Under the pieces are notes generated by a model. The model did not search any database, was not told the origin of the DNA, and saw only the letters and a program-made list of their open reading frames with translations. 64,000 bases of DNA, from the NCBI GenBank assembly GCA_016177775.1, contig JACOUQ010000005.1, positions 62,001 to 126,000 on the forward strand, written 5' to 3'. How positions within the stretch are numbered: the first letter of the stretch is position 1; the number at the start of each line of letters is the position of its first letter. The translations under genes and the position numbers were made by a program. This DNA is from Geobacter sp. GTDB lineage: Bacteria; Desulfobacterota; Desulfuromonadia; Geobacterales; Geobacteraceae. Positions 51,255 through 60,193 of this stretch are shown here, piece by piece.

Positions 51255-52877
51255 ATGACTATATTAAATGAAAAAGTAAAGAAAAACGTGCTGCTTTATT
51301 ATCCGCCTGCGACCGATGATATGGATAATCCATGGCTTAATTTCCCACTGCCGATGTTGAGCGTTTGTTCGCTTGTTGATAGAGACAGCTACGAGTTGTG
51401 CATTGAAAATGGGCTTTATGACTCTTGGGAACGCCTTTTGCGGCAGTCGGATAATGCTGTATGCCTTGGTATTTCCATCAAGACAGGTAGTCAGATAAAG
51501 CATGCGCTTTCTCTTGCAAGGCAAATACGCGCAAAACGCCTCGACCTGCCTATAGTTTTAGGAGGATACCATGCAAGTGCGTTGCCCGATCAAACGCTTG
51601 AAAATCCCTTTGTTGATATCGTTGTTAGGGGATATGGAGAGGTTGTTTTTTTAAATTTAGTAAACTCTTTTTCTGAGGGGGGGGATTTTCGTAAAATCAA
51701 TGGTATTTCCTACCGAGAAGGTGAAAGGATCGTTCATAACAAAGATGAAGCTATTCCGCGTTTGGATGATTTGCCGCCTGTTCCCTATCACTTGGTAGAT
51801 ACACGTCGATATATTGAAGCAGATCCCTTGCATAGTATTGCATATTCCAGCAGCAGAGGATGTCCACATCGTTGTGGTTTCTGCTCCGACTCAGTAGTTT
51901 ACAAACATATATGGAACCCATTGTCGTCTGAGCGAGTGATTAGTGATCTGCAATACCTTAATGCCACCTATAAACCTGAAGTGATCAGGCTAGTGGATCC
52001 AAACTTTTTTGTTGATGAAGCAAGGGTTGCCAGGATTTGTGAAGGACTAATACAAAAAAATATCGGGTTACGACTCGTTAATGTTAACGGAGATGCTCAC
52101 ATACTGACGCGTTACTCGGATGATACAATTGCACTTATGCGCAAGGCAGGAATCGAAAACATACTGATCGGTGTGGAATCCGGATATTTGAAAGCGCTTG
52201 ATTGTATCAGTAAGAAATCATCCAAAGAGGAAACAGTGACCGTTCTCTCAAGGCTTCGCAGACATGGTATCTCTGTCGGACATTCTATGATAATGGGCTA
52301 TCCCTTCGACATTCCCTCTTCACAAATGGAGGATGAGCACAGACGTGAATTTATTGCGACAATGACCATGGTCTATGATTTGAGCTTGAGTAAGATACCA
52401 GGAGATTATTATCTTCTTTTTAGGTTTACTGCATTTCCTGGGGTTAGGCTATTTGATCGCTACCTTAAACTTGGGCTGCATCAACCTGCAACGCTGGAGG
52501 AGTGGAGCACCGTAAATATGAATGAGTTTGTAGCGCCGTGGATCAGTGACAAAGTGCTGGGATGGATAAGTAACTGCCAGATCATGAGCTACTATTTCTC
52601 AGCAACATCAAAAGAACTTTGGAATAAAAAACACATATGGGTTATCAAAGTTTTACCTCAAGAAAAATTTGATAAAATGCTGAGCAATGTAATAAATAGA
52701 ATCAACACAAGACTATATAGAAACATATTAAATGGTGACTTTAGGTTACCACTACTATTGAAAATCTGGTATCACTTCGAAAGACTCTGCAGGTTCTTAC
52801 TAATGAATCATAAACGATACGGATTTGCAGGGGCTGTTAATAAAATGTATAGAGAGGCTATGCGCCTGATTAGTTAA
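51255..52877 (+). CDS. B12-binding-type radical SAM protein (third of three)
   Basis: A 540-residue protein with the plan seen at 19672 and 21126: cobalamin-like Rossmann domain (CLGISIKTGSQIKHAL, PIVLGGYHASALPDQ), CPHRCGFC cluster motif near 205, LVDPNFFVDEARV and LIGVESGYLKALD, then a long C-terminal extension of about 160 residues. ATG 51255 is chosen since GGAG lies upstream at a normal spacing; TTG 51240 is also in frame. An eight-G run at 51677-51684 lies in the coding sequence near codon 142. Substrate unknown; a sugar- or lipid-modifying role in the second locus is inferred. Confidence 0.82.
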   Translation: MTILNEKVKKNVLLYYPPATDDMDNPWLNFPLPMLSVCSLVDRDSYELCIENGLYDSWERLLRQSDNAVCLGISIKTGSQIKHALSLARQIRAKRLDLPIVLGGYHASALPDQTLENPFVDIVVRGYGEVVFLNLVNSFSEGGDFRKINGISYREGERIVHNKDEAIPRLDDLPPVPYHLVDTRRYIEADPLHSIAYSSSRGCPHRCGFCSDSVVYKHIWNPLSSERVISDLQYLNATYKPEVIRLVDPNFFVDEARVARICEGLIQKNIGLRLVNVNGDAHILTRYSDDTIALMRKAGIENILIGVESGYLKALDCISKKSSKEETVTVLSRLRRHGISVGHSMIMGYPFDIPSSQMEDEHRREFIATMTMVYDLSLSKIPGDYYLLFRFTAFPGVRLFDRYLKLGLHQPATLEEWSTVNMNEFVAPWISDKVLGWISNCQIMSYYFSATSKELWNKKHIWVIKVLPQEKFDKMLSNVINRINTRLYRNILNGDFRLPLLLKIWYHFERLCRFLLMNHKRYGFAGAVNKMYREAMRLIS

Positions 52878-52920
52878 CTTGACCGACATACAACTGCAAA
52901 ATTACAAGGCAAAAAACACC

Positions 52921-53859
52921 ATGACATTGGAAACCAAGTTGTGCCCATTGGGATGTTCACCGAACGAGATACTGATACTTACTGGAGAAGACCTGTTACA
53001 TAATATCCCTGGTAAGTTCCCAGTAGTGAAGTGTTTGACGTGCGGTTTGGTCCGTACCGATCCCCGGCCATCGCCGGAAGCGATAGGTTTTTACTATCCG
53101 GACAGCTACGGTCCCTATAGCGGAACAAGGATTACCGATGGAAAGGGGGAAGCTGGCCGCAAGACACGTTGGCATCATTTATTACGGCGGTTTGCTGACT
53201 TTCGCACTAACAGCATCCCACCACTTCCTCCGGGGAGGATGCTGGAAATCGGCTGTGCATCAGGCTCTTTTCTTCACAGGATGGCAAGTGAAGGGTGGAG
53301 CGTGACAGGAATCGAATTATCGGAACATGCTGCGGCAGCAGCGCGATCCTTGGGCTTTCCGGTATATGCCGGCAAAGTGGAATCTGTACCGGAACCTTCT
53401 GAACCATATGATCTGGTTGTGGGGTGGATGGTGCTCGAACACTTGCACGATCCGGTTGACACACTGGAACAAATTCGAAAGTGGGTCCGCCCTGGCGGTT
53501 GGTTGGCCATTTCCACTCCCGATATTTCAGCAGTCGAGTTCAGGCTTTTCAAGGAAAGATGGTATGCGTTGCACCTACCTAATCACCTATTCCATTTTTC
53601 ACGAGGCACCATAACCAAAGTTCTCCAAAAAGGGGGATGGGATGTCAAAAAGATCATGGGCCAGCGAGTCATAACAAACATACTTGGCAGCATTGGGTTG
53701 GTTCTGCTCAAAGGCTGTCCTGATTCCAAATTGGGCCGATTGTTCTTGTCCCTGCCAACTGCAGGCTTATGGTTAAATGTTATTTTGTACCCGGTTTCCT
53801 GTGTTATGGCCAGACTTGGTCAAACTGGCTGCATGACAGTGTGGGCGCAAAGACCATGA
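52921..53859 (+). CDS. class I SAM methyltransferase
   Basis: A 312-residue methyltransferase (Methyltransf_23). An N-terminal pair of CxxC-like motifs (CPLGCSP and CLTCGL) suggests a small metal-binding domain. SAM motif I is MLEIGCASGSFLHRM near residue 107, with GWMVLEHLHDP and GGWLAISTPDIS after it. The hydrophobic C-terminus (LSLPTAGLWLNVILYPVSCVM) may contact the membrane. The frame opens at TTG 52879, but ATG 52921 fits the family start better; neither has a strong ribosome site. It overlaps the next GT by four bases. Layout is like the methyltransferase at 4215. Confidence 0.8.
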   Translation: MTLETKLCPLGCSPNEILILTGEDLLHNIPGKFPVVKCLTCGLVRTDPRPSPEAIGFYYPDSYGPYSGTRITDGKGEAGRKTRWHHLLRRFADFRTNSIPPLPPGRMLEIGCASGSFLHRMASEGWSVTGIELSEHAAAAARSLGFPVYAGKVESVPEPSEPYDLVVGWMVLEHLHDPVDTLEQIRKWVRPGGWLAISTPDISAVEFRLFKERWYALHLPNHLFHFSRGTITKVLQKGGWDVKKIMGQRVITNILGSIGLVLLKGCPDSKLGRLFLSLPTAGLWLNVILYPVSCVMARLGQTGCMTVWAQRP

Positions 53860-54872
53860 TACGAGTCGCGGCATACACTCCCGGACGCCATACTCCGAGC
53901 GCACGATTCAGAGTTCGCCAGTATTTGCCTTTTTTTAAAAAAGCCGGAATAGAAGTCCATGAGTACGTGCCCAGGGAGGGAACTTATCCGCCCTCTGAGC
54001 GTCTCAAGCGTCCGCTCTGGGCAGTAAAATCTATTTTAGAACGAATTCCTGCTGTAGTACGTTCCCATGAATATGACGTTACGTTACTTCAGCGGGAGAT
54101 GTTCTCCTCACATATTACCTTAGAGCCTTTTACGAAACGCCCAAGAATCCTCGATGTGGACGATGCCATCTGGGACAATCGAAGGGGTGCCTTTGCTGAA
54201 AGTCTCGCCCGCATGTGCGATGCCGTTATTTGTGGTAACGCATTTCTGGCTGAACAGTTCAGGAAATGGAATAGCCGGGTATACATTGTACCGACTGCGG
54301 TTGATACGAAGCGCTTTCGACCGAGCTTGGCTTCTAAAGAAAAACAAATTATCGGTTGGTCTGGCAGCAGTAGTGGATTTCACTATCTGTACGGCATAGA
54401 GAAAGCACTCGCAACGGTCCTAACTAAGTTTCCGTCGGTTATTCTGCGCATTATCGCAGATGCAGCGCCGCGATTTGCGCAAATCCCTTCAGAAAGGTGG
54501 GAATTTGTGCGATGGGCGCCGGAGATAGAGGTACAAGCTATCCAGGGAATGACAATCGGTATCATGCCGTTGGACAATTCGATTAAGGCACGAGGCAAAT
54601 GCTCGTTTAAAATGCTCTGTTACATGGCCTGTGGTGTCCCAGTGGTCGTTTCGCCAGTTGGCATGAACGTCGAACTCCTTGCAAAAGGTGATATTGGATA
54701 TGCTGCTTCATCAACTGAAGAGTGGGTAGATGGTATTGCCTTGTTGGTGGAAGATCCTGTTACTGCAAAACGTAAAGGGCAGACCGGCCGGAGAATCTGT
54801 ATTGAACATTATGATGTCCATTTGGTCGCAAGTCGCATAGCTAAGATTATAGACGAGGTAGCTTGTGGTTGA
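53856..54872 (+). CDS. GT4-type glycosyltransferase
   Basis: A 338-residue GT-B enzyme. VAAYTPGRHTPSARFRVRQY at the N-terminus, DVTLLQREMFSSH, RILDVDDAIWDNRRG and IIGWSGSSSGFHYL lead to the donor site with IMPLDNSIKARGKCSFKMLCYMA, whose KxxFKxxEYMA-like form is known from surface-glycan transferases. ATG 53856 overlaps the previous stop; the longer frame from 53769 runs inside the methyltransferase and is rejected. It overlaps the next GT by eight bases. Confidence 0.8.
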   Translation: MIRVAAYTPGRHTPSARFRVRQYLPFFKKAGIEVHEYVPREGTYPPSERLKRPLWAVKSILERIPAVVRSHEYDVTLLQREMFSSHITLEPFTKRPRILDVDDAIWDNRRGAFAESLARMCDAVICGNAFLAEQFRKWNSRVYIVPTAVDTKRFRPSLASKEKQIIGWSGSSSGFHYLYGIEKALATVLTKFPSVILRIIADAAPRFAQIPSERWEFVRWAPEIEVQAIQGMTIGIMPLDNSIKARGKCSFKMLCYMACGVPVVVSPVGMNVELLAKGDIGYAASSTEEWVDGIALLVEDPVTAKRKGQTGRRICIEHYDVHLVASRIAKIIDEVACG

Positions 54873-55788
54873 ACCAAAACGAGTACGTTTCACAGTAGTT
54901 ACTCCGACATACAATAGAGCGTCCACTCTGCCACGGTTGTATGCCAGTCTCGCAAGCCAGACTTTGAAAGATTTTGAGTGGGTCATCGTTGATGACGGTT
55001 CAACCGACGAGACTGAGATAATGGTTGCCGAATGGGTCAATGAAGCCTGTTTTCCGGTTCGATACTTCAAGCAATCGCACGGAGGTAAACATCGCGCTTT
55101 CAATAGCGGGGTCAGTGAGGCGCGTGGGGATTTTATTGCTCCGACCGATTCCGACGCATGGCTATTTACTTCCGCACTGGAGCGCCTGGCTGCCATCTGG
55201 GAAACCATTGCAATTGATAAACGACCTTGTTATTGCGGAGTTGCCGTCCTTTCAAGTTATGGTGATGGTCGCATTGTTGGAAGTTCATTTGGCAAAGGCA
55301 TTTATGACGCATCATATACTGACATGATGCTGAATAGACGGATGACGGGGGACAGATGGGGATTCATGTTAACCGATCTACTCAGGAACTTTCCATATCC
55401 TGAGGTAGTCGGCGAAGATTTTATCCCGGACGGACTTGTCTGGTTAAGGATAAGCGGCTCTTATTTGATGCGGATTGTCAATGAACCTCTCCAGTTTGTT
55501 GAATACCGTGCCGACGGATTAAGCAATAATCTTGTCGCTGTACGGGCGCTAAATCCACAGGGGGTGTGCCTTTATTACCGGGAGATCCTCTCACACCGAC
55601 TACCATTTCGATATAGATTTCGTAATCTGGCAAATCTGGCCAGATTTTCGTTACATGGTGGTACATCTAAATTGTCATTACGCTTGGAACATCGCGAATT
55701 TGCCAGTCTTTTTGCAGTTTTTACGGGCTATTTCATTTATTGGTACGATATCTATCGTTTGCGCAGAGCAGGGAAGGCATGCAAATAA
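54865..55788 (+). CDS. GT2 family glycosyltransferase
   Basis: A 307-residue GT2 enzyme: FTVVTPTYNRASTLPRLY, WVIVDDGSTDETE, and PTDSDAWLFTSALERL with the DSD metal motif near residue 95. MTGDRWGFML, found in acceptor loops of this subgroup, is near 160. Start codon GTG 54865 overlaps the preceding gene. The C-terminus has an aromatic-rich amphipathic segment that may bind membrane. It has the same plan as the GT2 at 30852, suggesting a related linkage. Confidence 0.86.
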   Translation: MVEPKRVRFTVVTPTYNRASTLPRLYASLASQTLKDFEWVIVDDGSTDETEIMVAEWVNEACFPVRYFKQSHGGKHRAFNSGVSEARGDFIAPTDSDAWLFTSALERLAAIWETIAIDKRPCYCGVAVLSSYGDGRIVGSSFGKGIYDASYTDMMLNRRMTGDRWGFMLTDLLRNFPYPEVVGEDFIPDGLVWLRISGSYLMRIVNEPLQFVEYRADGLSNNLVAVRALNPQGVCLYYREILSHRLPFRYRFRNLANLARFSLHGGTSKLSLRLEHREFASLFAVFTGYFIYWYDIYRLRRAGKACK

Positions 55789-56966
55789 ATACGTCTGGAA
55801 TGTCTCCAACCATGAAAAGAAATAAAATCGTTCATATCATCAATGACCTAAAAATCGGCGGTGCCGAGATGATGCTGTACAAGCTGCTCTCGTGTTCTGA
55901 TAAAACAGTATTTGAGCATATAGTTGTGTCTATTTTTGATGGGGGAGAACTTCTGAATGACATCCGTGCTCTTGGCATCGAGGTTCGCACCGGGGGTGGG
56001 ATGAATCTCATGACGACAGTGAGAATATACCGGATAGTCCGTGAACTGGAGCCGGACATTATTCAGGGCTGGATGTACTATGGTAATCTGATCACCCAAA
56101 TGGTCGCGCTTTTCCTCCCGCGACAAATCCCCATTCTCTGGAACATCCGCTACTCTCTTTCAAGCTTCAGGAACGAAAAGCCCCTAACGCTGCTAGCCAT
56201 CATGGTCTGTGGGATGATATCGCGTTTTCCCGATAAGATAATCAACAATTCTCGTGTAAGCGCGATTCAGCACAGCACGCAATACAATTACCGAAACGAC
56301 AAGTGGGAGGTCATCCCGAACGGTTTCGATTTTGAACTTTTTTCTCCTTCTGAGGAGGCCCGCCTTGACCTGAGAAAGTCGTTGGGTATCGATCCCGATG
56401 CCATTTTGATTGGCATGATTGCTCGTTTCCATCCACAGAAGGACCATGCGACCTTTCTCAAGGCAGCCGCCATCCTGATGCATTGCAATCCTGCCGTGCA
56501 TTTCCTTCTGGCGGGGCACTTGGTAACAGATGGAAATCCGTTGTTAAGCAGTCTCAAAAACAAACTTGGCCTTGGTGACTGTGTGCATTTTCTCGGAGAG
56601 CGAACAGGCATGTCAAGGATCACTGCGGCGCTTGATGTTGCAGTGTTGTCATCGTCATTTGGTGAAGGTTTTTCAAATGCGGTAGGAGAAGCAATGTCGT
56701 GCGGCGTGCCCTGCGTTGTGACTGACATAAGCGATCTTGCCTTCATAGTAGGTGACACCGGTCTGGTTATCCCCCCGAAAAACCCGCAACTTCTGGCAAA
56801 GTCGATGGAGACTCTCGTTGAAATGGGCGCAGCCGGGCGCAGGGAATTAGGGGCACGGGCTCGGCAACGGGTTATCGAGCATTTCTCACTGGAAGTAGTT
56901 TCAAAACAGTATGAATCTGTATACCTCGATGTTCTTTCAAAATATACCGAACAGAGGGGACGATAA
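55779..56966 (+). CDS. GT4 family glycosyltransferase
   Basis: A protein of about 395 residues of the GT4 type: IVHIINDLKIGGAEMMLYKLL is a hallmark N-terminus, IIQGWMYYGNLITQMVAL ends its first half, and IGMIARFHPQKDHATFLKA with SSSFGEGFSNAVGEAMSCGVPC makes the donor site. ATG 55779 has AGGG five bases upstream; ATG 55800 is an alternative. It begins inside the previous gene's end and sits two bases before the asparagine-synthase-like gene. Confidence 0.87.
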   Translation: MQINTSGMSPTMKRNKIVHIINDLKIGGAEMMLYKLLSCSDKTVFEHIVVSIFDGGELLNDIRALGIEVRTGGGMNLMTTVRIYRIVRELEPDIIQGWMYYGNLITQMVALFLPRQIPILWNIRYSLSSFRNEKPLTLLAIMVCGMISRFPDKIINNSRVSAIQHSTQYNYRNDKWEVIPNGFDFELFSPSEEARLDLRKSLGIDPDAILIGMIARFHPQKDHATFLKAAAILMHCNPAVHFLLAGHLVTDGNPLLSSLKNKLGLGDCVHFLGERTGMSRITAALDVAVLSSSFGEGFSNAVGEAMSCGVPCVVTDISDLAFIVGDTGLVIPPKNPQLLAKSMETLVEMGAAGRRELGARARQRVIEHFSLEVVSKQYESVYLDVLSKYTEQRGR

Positions 56967-56968
56967 CC

Positions 56969-58951
56969 GTGTGTGGTATAGCAGGATTTATTGATGAATC
57001 ATCCTCTGGTTACGACTGGTGTATGCGCCTGTCAGAAATGTCTGGCAAGTTGGCACATCGAGGACCTGACGACGGAGATGTCTGGTTTGACCCCGCAACC
57101 GGGGTTGGTCTAGCGCATCGCAGGCTGGCCATTGTCGACCTGTCAACCTCTGGTCGCCAACCGATGTCTTCGGAATGCGGTAGATACGTTATTGTTTTCA
57201 ACGGTGAAATATACAATTTCTGCCACATCCGCGAGCAGCTGAATAAGGAGGGATTCTGTCCGCAATGGCGCGGGCACTCAGACACCGAGGTTATACTTGC
57301 GGCCATAGCTGCCTGGGGGCTGCATCAGGCGGTAGAACGTTTTGTCGGGATGTTTGCCTTTGCACTCTGGGACAGGAGTGAGCGTGTTCTGTATCTAGTC
57401 CGTGATCGAATTGGGGAAAAACCGCTCTACTACGGATGGATGGGAGGATCGTTTATTTTCGGCTCCGAACTTAAATCATTGACAGTATATCCGGCTTGGC
57501 GCGGAGAGATTAACCATCATGCCCTAGCCCGCTATTTGCAGTATGGTTATGTGCCCGGACCTGATTCGATATACCGCGGCATTCTCAAACTGCTTCCTGG
57601 GACAATACTGTCGGTCGGGTTTGCCGGAAAAGGAACATATGATGAGAGTAACCATCCCGAACCCAAACCATACTGGAGTGCACGTGAAATTGCCAGCAGG
57701 GGAGTTTTCAATCCCTTCCGGGGGACGGAACCGGAGGCTCGCGAGCTCCTCGAGCGCCTCTTGCTTGATGCCGTGAAGCAGCAAATGGTTGCCGATGTGC
57801 CACTGGGGGCTTTTCTGTCCGGTGGCGTGGATTCGTCGACGATCGTGGCCCTCATGCAGGCGCAGAGCAGCCGCCCGGTAAAGACGTTCACCATTGGTTT
57901 TAACGAACAGGGCTACAACGAGGCGGAACATGCAAGGGCAGTGTCCAGGCATCTCCTTACCGATCATACAGAGCTGTATGTTAACTCTGTGGATGCTCTT
58001 GCGGTACTCCCCAAGTTACCCTATCTCTACGACGAGCCTTTCGCCGATTCTTCCCAAATCCCCACCTTCCTGGTTTGCGAGCTTACTCGGCGCCATGTGA
58101 CAGTAAGCCTGTCGGGAGATGGAGGCGACGAACTTTTCGGTGGTTATAACCGATACCTTTGGGGACGTAGAATTTGGGATGCAATCGGGTGGGTTCCCCA
58201 ATGCATCCGCGGATCAGCAGCCAGTGCAATAACGCTGCTTTCTCCGCAGACTTGGGAAAATATCTTTCATAAGCTGGAGCCTCTGCTGTCGGATAGATTG
58301 AAACAGAGAAATCCGGGAGACAAGCTTCACAAGCTGGCGGGAGTCATTAGCGCTTCCACTCCCGCCATGATGTATCAAGGGATTGTCTCACAATGGCGGG
58401 ATGTAGTGTCTCTCGTGCGCGATTCGCCATCAGGTTCTTCGTTCCCAACGAGCAATGGGTACAGCTGGAACACCCCTTTCAGCGACTTGACGCAAATCAT
58501 GATGTATCTGGATTTGGTTACCTATCTGCCCGATGACATTCTGGTCAAGGTTGACCGGGCTGCCATGGGCGTCAGCCTGGAAACCCGCGTGCCGTTCCTT
58601 GATCATCGTGTTGTGGAATTTGCCTGGCAGCTTCCGCATTCAATGAAGATTCGCAAAGGGGATGGGAAATGGCTGTTGCGTCAGGTCCTGTACAAGTATG
58701 TGCCGCGGGAGTTGATAGAGCGGCCGAAGACAGGCTTTTCGGTCCCCCTTGGCAACTGGTTGAGAGGGGAGCTGCGTGACTGGGCCGAGGCTTTGCTTGA
58801 TGAGAGGAGAATGATTTCCGAGGGGTTTTTCAACCCAACGTTAATACGCCAAAAATGGCTTGAACATCTTTCGGGAAGATACAATTGGCAACATAACTTA
58901 TGGGGTATCCTTATGTTTCAGGCGTGGCTTGAAACAACCAAAGACACATAG
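56969..58951 (+). CDS. asnB: asparagine synthase-like glutamine amidotransferase
   Basis: A 660-residue AsnB-type enzyme beginning at GTG 56969, so that Cys2 in MCGIAGFID becomes the glutaminase nucleophile. The N-terminal glutaminase domain contains LAHRGPDDGDVW and FNGEIYNF; the synthetase domain contains GAFLSGGVDSSTIVALM (PP-loop) and SLSGDGGDELFGGYNRY. In glycan loci such paralogs, for example WbpS of Pseudomonas O-antigens, amidate uronic acids with ammonia from glutamine. The context here supports that role over asparagine synthesis. It directly abuts the GTs on both sides. Confidence 0.88.
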   Translation: MCGIAGFIDESSSGYDWCMRLSEMSGKLAHRGPDDGDVWFDPATGVGLAHRRLAIVDLSTSGRQPMSSECGRYVIVFNGEIYNFCHIREQLNKEGFCPQWRGHSDTEVILAAIAAWGLHQAVERFVGMFAFALWDRSERVLYLVRDRIGEKPLYYGWMGGSFIFGSELKSLTVYPAWRGEINHHALARYLQYGYVPGPDSIYRGILKLLPGTILSVGFAGKGTYDESNHPEPKPYWSAREIASRGVFNPFRGTEPEARELLERLLLDAVKQQMVADVPLGAFLSGGVDSSTIVALMQAQSSRPVKTFTIGFNEQGYNEAEHARAVSRHLLTDHTELYVNSVDALAVLPKLPYLYDEPFADSSQIPTFLVCELTRRHVTVSLSGDGGDELFGGYNRYLWGRRIWDAIGWVPQCIRGSAASAITLLSPQTWENIFHKLEPLLSDRLKQRNPGDKLHKLAGVISASTPAMMYQGIVSQWRDVVSLVRDSPSGSSFPTSNGYSWNTPFSDLTQIMMYLDLVTYLPDDILVKVDRAAMGVSLETRVPFLDHRVVEFAWQLPHSMKIRKGDGKWLLRQVLYKYVPRELIERPKTGFSVPLGNWLRGELRDWAEALLDERRMISEGFFNPTLIRQKWLEHLSGRYNWQHNLWGILMFQAWLETTKDT

Positions 58952-60082
58952 ATGATGATGACAAACAAGAAAATACTCTATTTCGTGAATGACGCCGATT
59001 TCTTTTTGTCGCATCGGCTGCCGGTCGCAAGAGCCGCAAAAAGAGAGGGGTTTCAAGTTCATGTTGCGGGGCCGCCAGGCGAGAATGCCCATAAAATTAC
59101 TGGTGCCGGCTTTACATTCCATCCTATTCCGATTACGCGCAGTGGCACCAAGCCATGGCAGGAACTTCGCACTATTTTGTCTATGTATAGGCTGGTTTGC
59201 AGCATCAGGCCTCAGATTATTCATAACGTAGCCATGAAAGCAGTGCTTTATGGAAGCCTTGCAGCGCGGTTCGCCGGTGCGGAGGCGGTAGTGAACGCCT
59301 TGACCGGTCTGGGATATGTTTTCATATCAAAGAGTATTAAGGCGCATATCCTGAGAAAGTGCATAATGACAGGGTTCGGGTTTGCCTTTCAGCAGAAGAA
59401 GCATCGGCTTCTGCTTCAGAATTATGATGATCCCCTTTTATTCCTTGATGCTGCGGTTGTCAAGCAGGAAGAGATTGTCATCATCCGGGGTTCCGGTGTC
59501 GATATGGGCGTTTTCATTCCTACGCCGGAGCCAGAAGGAGATGTTACCATTACGATGGTTTCGCGCATGCTGTGGGACAAAGGCGTTGAAGAGTTTGTGG
59601 AAGCAGCCAGCAATCTACGCAAGCAAGGTGTCAAGGCTCGTTTTGTGCTGGTAGGTGACAGCGACCCCGGCAATCCTGTTGCCGTCCCTGTGTCGCAGCT
59701 GGAAGAATGGGCAAGTACCGGCATTGTGGAATGGTTGGGACGGTGTGATGACATTCCAGGCATATTCGCTGGATCGCATATCGTTTGTTTGCCATCGTAT
59801 CGCGAAGGGTTACCCAAGGTCCTAATAGAAGCAGCCGCCTGTTGCCGTCCAATCATCACCAATGATGTCCCGGGCTGTCGCGAAATTGTCTGTAATGACG
59901 ATATTGGTTTTCTTGTCCCTGCGCGAGACAGTGTAGCCCTGAGGGACAAGATACTTGCACTGATAGAGAATGGTGAATTGCGCAGAGCAATGGGTAGGAG
60001 GGGGAGAGAGAAAGCAGTCAAGGAATTTTCTGTCGAGAAGATTGTGAGTGAAACATTGGCCATTTATGGAGACTTATCATAG
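58952..60082 (+). CDS. GT4 glycosyltransferase, PglA-like
   Basis: A 376-residue GT4 enzyme: ILYFVNDADFFLSHRLPVARAA is the typical PglA/WbaX-like start, IIHNVAMKAVLYGSLAARFA and NALTGLGYVFISKS follow, and MVSRMLWDKGVEEFVEAA with PSYREGLPKVLIEAAACCRPI forms the donor domain. Such enzymes add the second sugar, often HexNAc, to a lipid-linked amino sugar. Its position just before the PGT fits a second-step role. ATG 58952 directly follows the asnB stop. Confidence 0.87.
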   Translation: MMMTNKKILYFVNDADFFLSHRLPVARAAKREGFQVHVAGPPGENAHKITGAGFTFHPIPITRSGTKPWQELRTILSMYRLVCSIRPQIIHNVAMKAVLYGSLAARFAGAEAVVNALTGLGYVFISKSIKAHILRKCIMTGFGFAFQQKKHRLLLQNYDDPLLFLDAAVVKQEEIVIIRGSGVDMGVFIPTPEPEGDVTITMVSRMLWDKGVEEFVEAASNLRKQGVKARFVLVGDSDPGNPVAVPVSQLEEWASTGIVEWLGRCDDIPGIFAGSHIVCLPSYREGLPKVLIEAAACCRPIITNDVPGCREIVCNDDIGFLVPARDSVALRDKILALIENGELRRAMGRRGREKAVKEFSVEKIVSETLAIYGDLS

Positions 60083-60193
60083 GCAAGTATGCCTAGACCG
60101 TGTATGACGCCACAGTGTGTCATGAACAAAACGACTCAACCAGTATTGTTTCATGGATTTTGCCTTCAAAAATGTTTTTGGGGGGTGACGGTT

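Noticed and set aside
53769..53855. N-terminal extension of the GT4 gene
   Set aside because: It is out-of-frame translation of the methyltransferase end; the GT4 family start is at ATG 53856.
60089..60193. N-terminal extension of the second PGT
   Set aside because: Cys-rich, unlike the paralog, and ATG 60194 has a good ribosome site and an N-terminus matching the first PGT.
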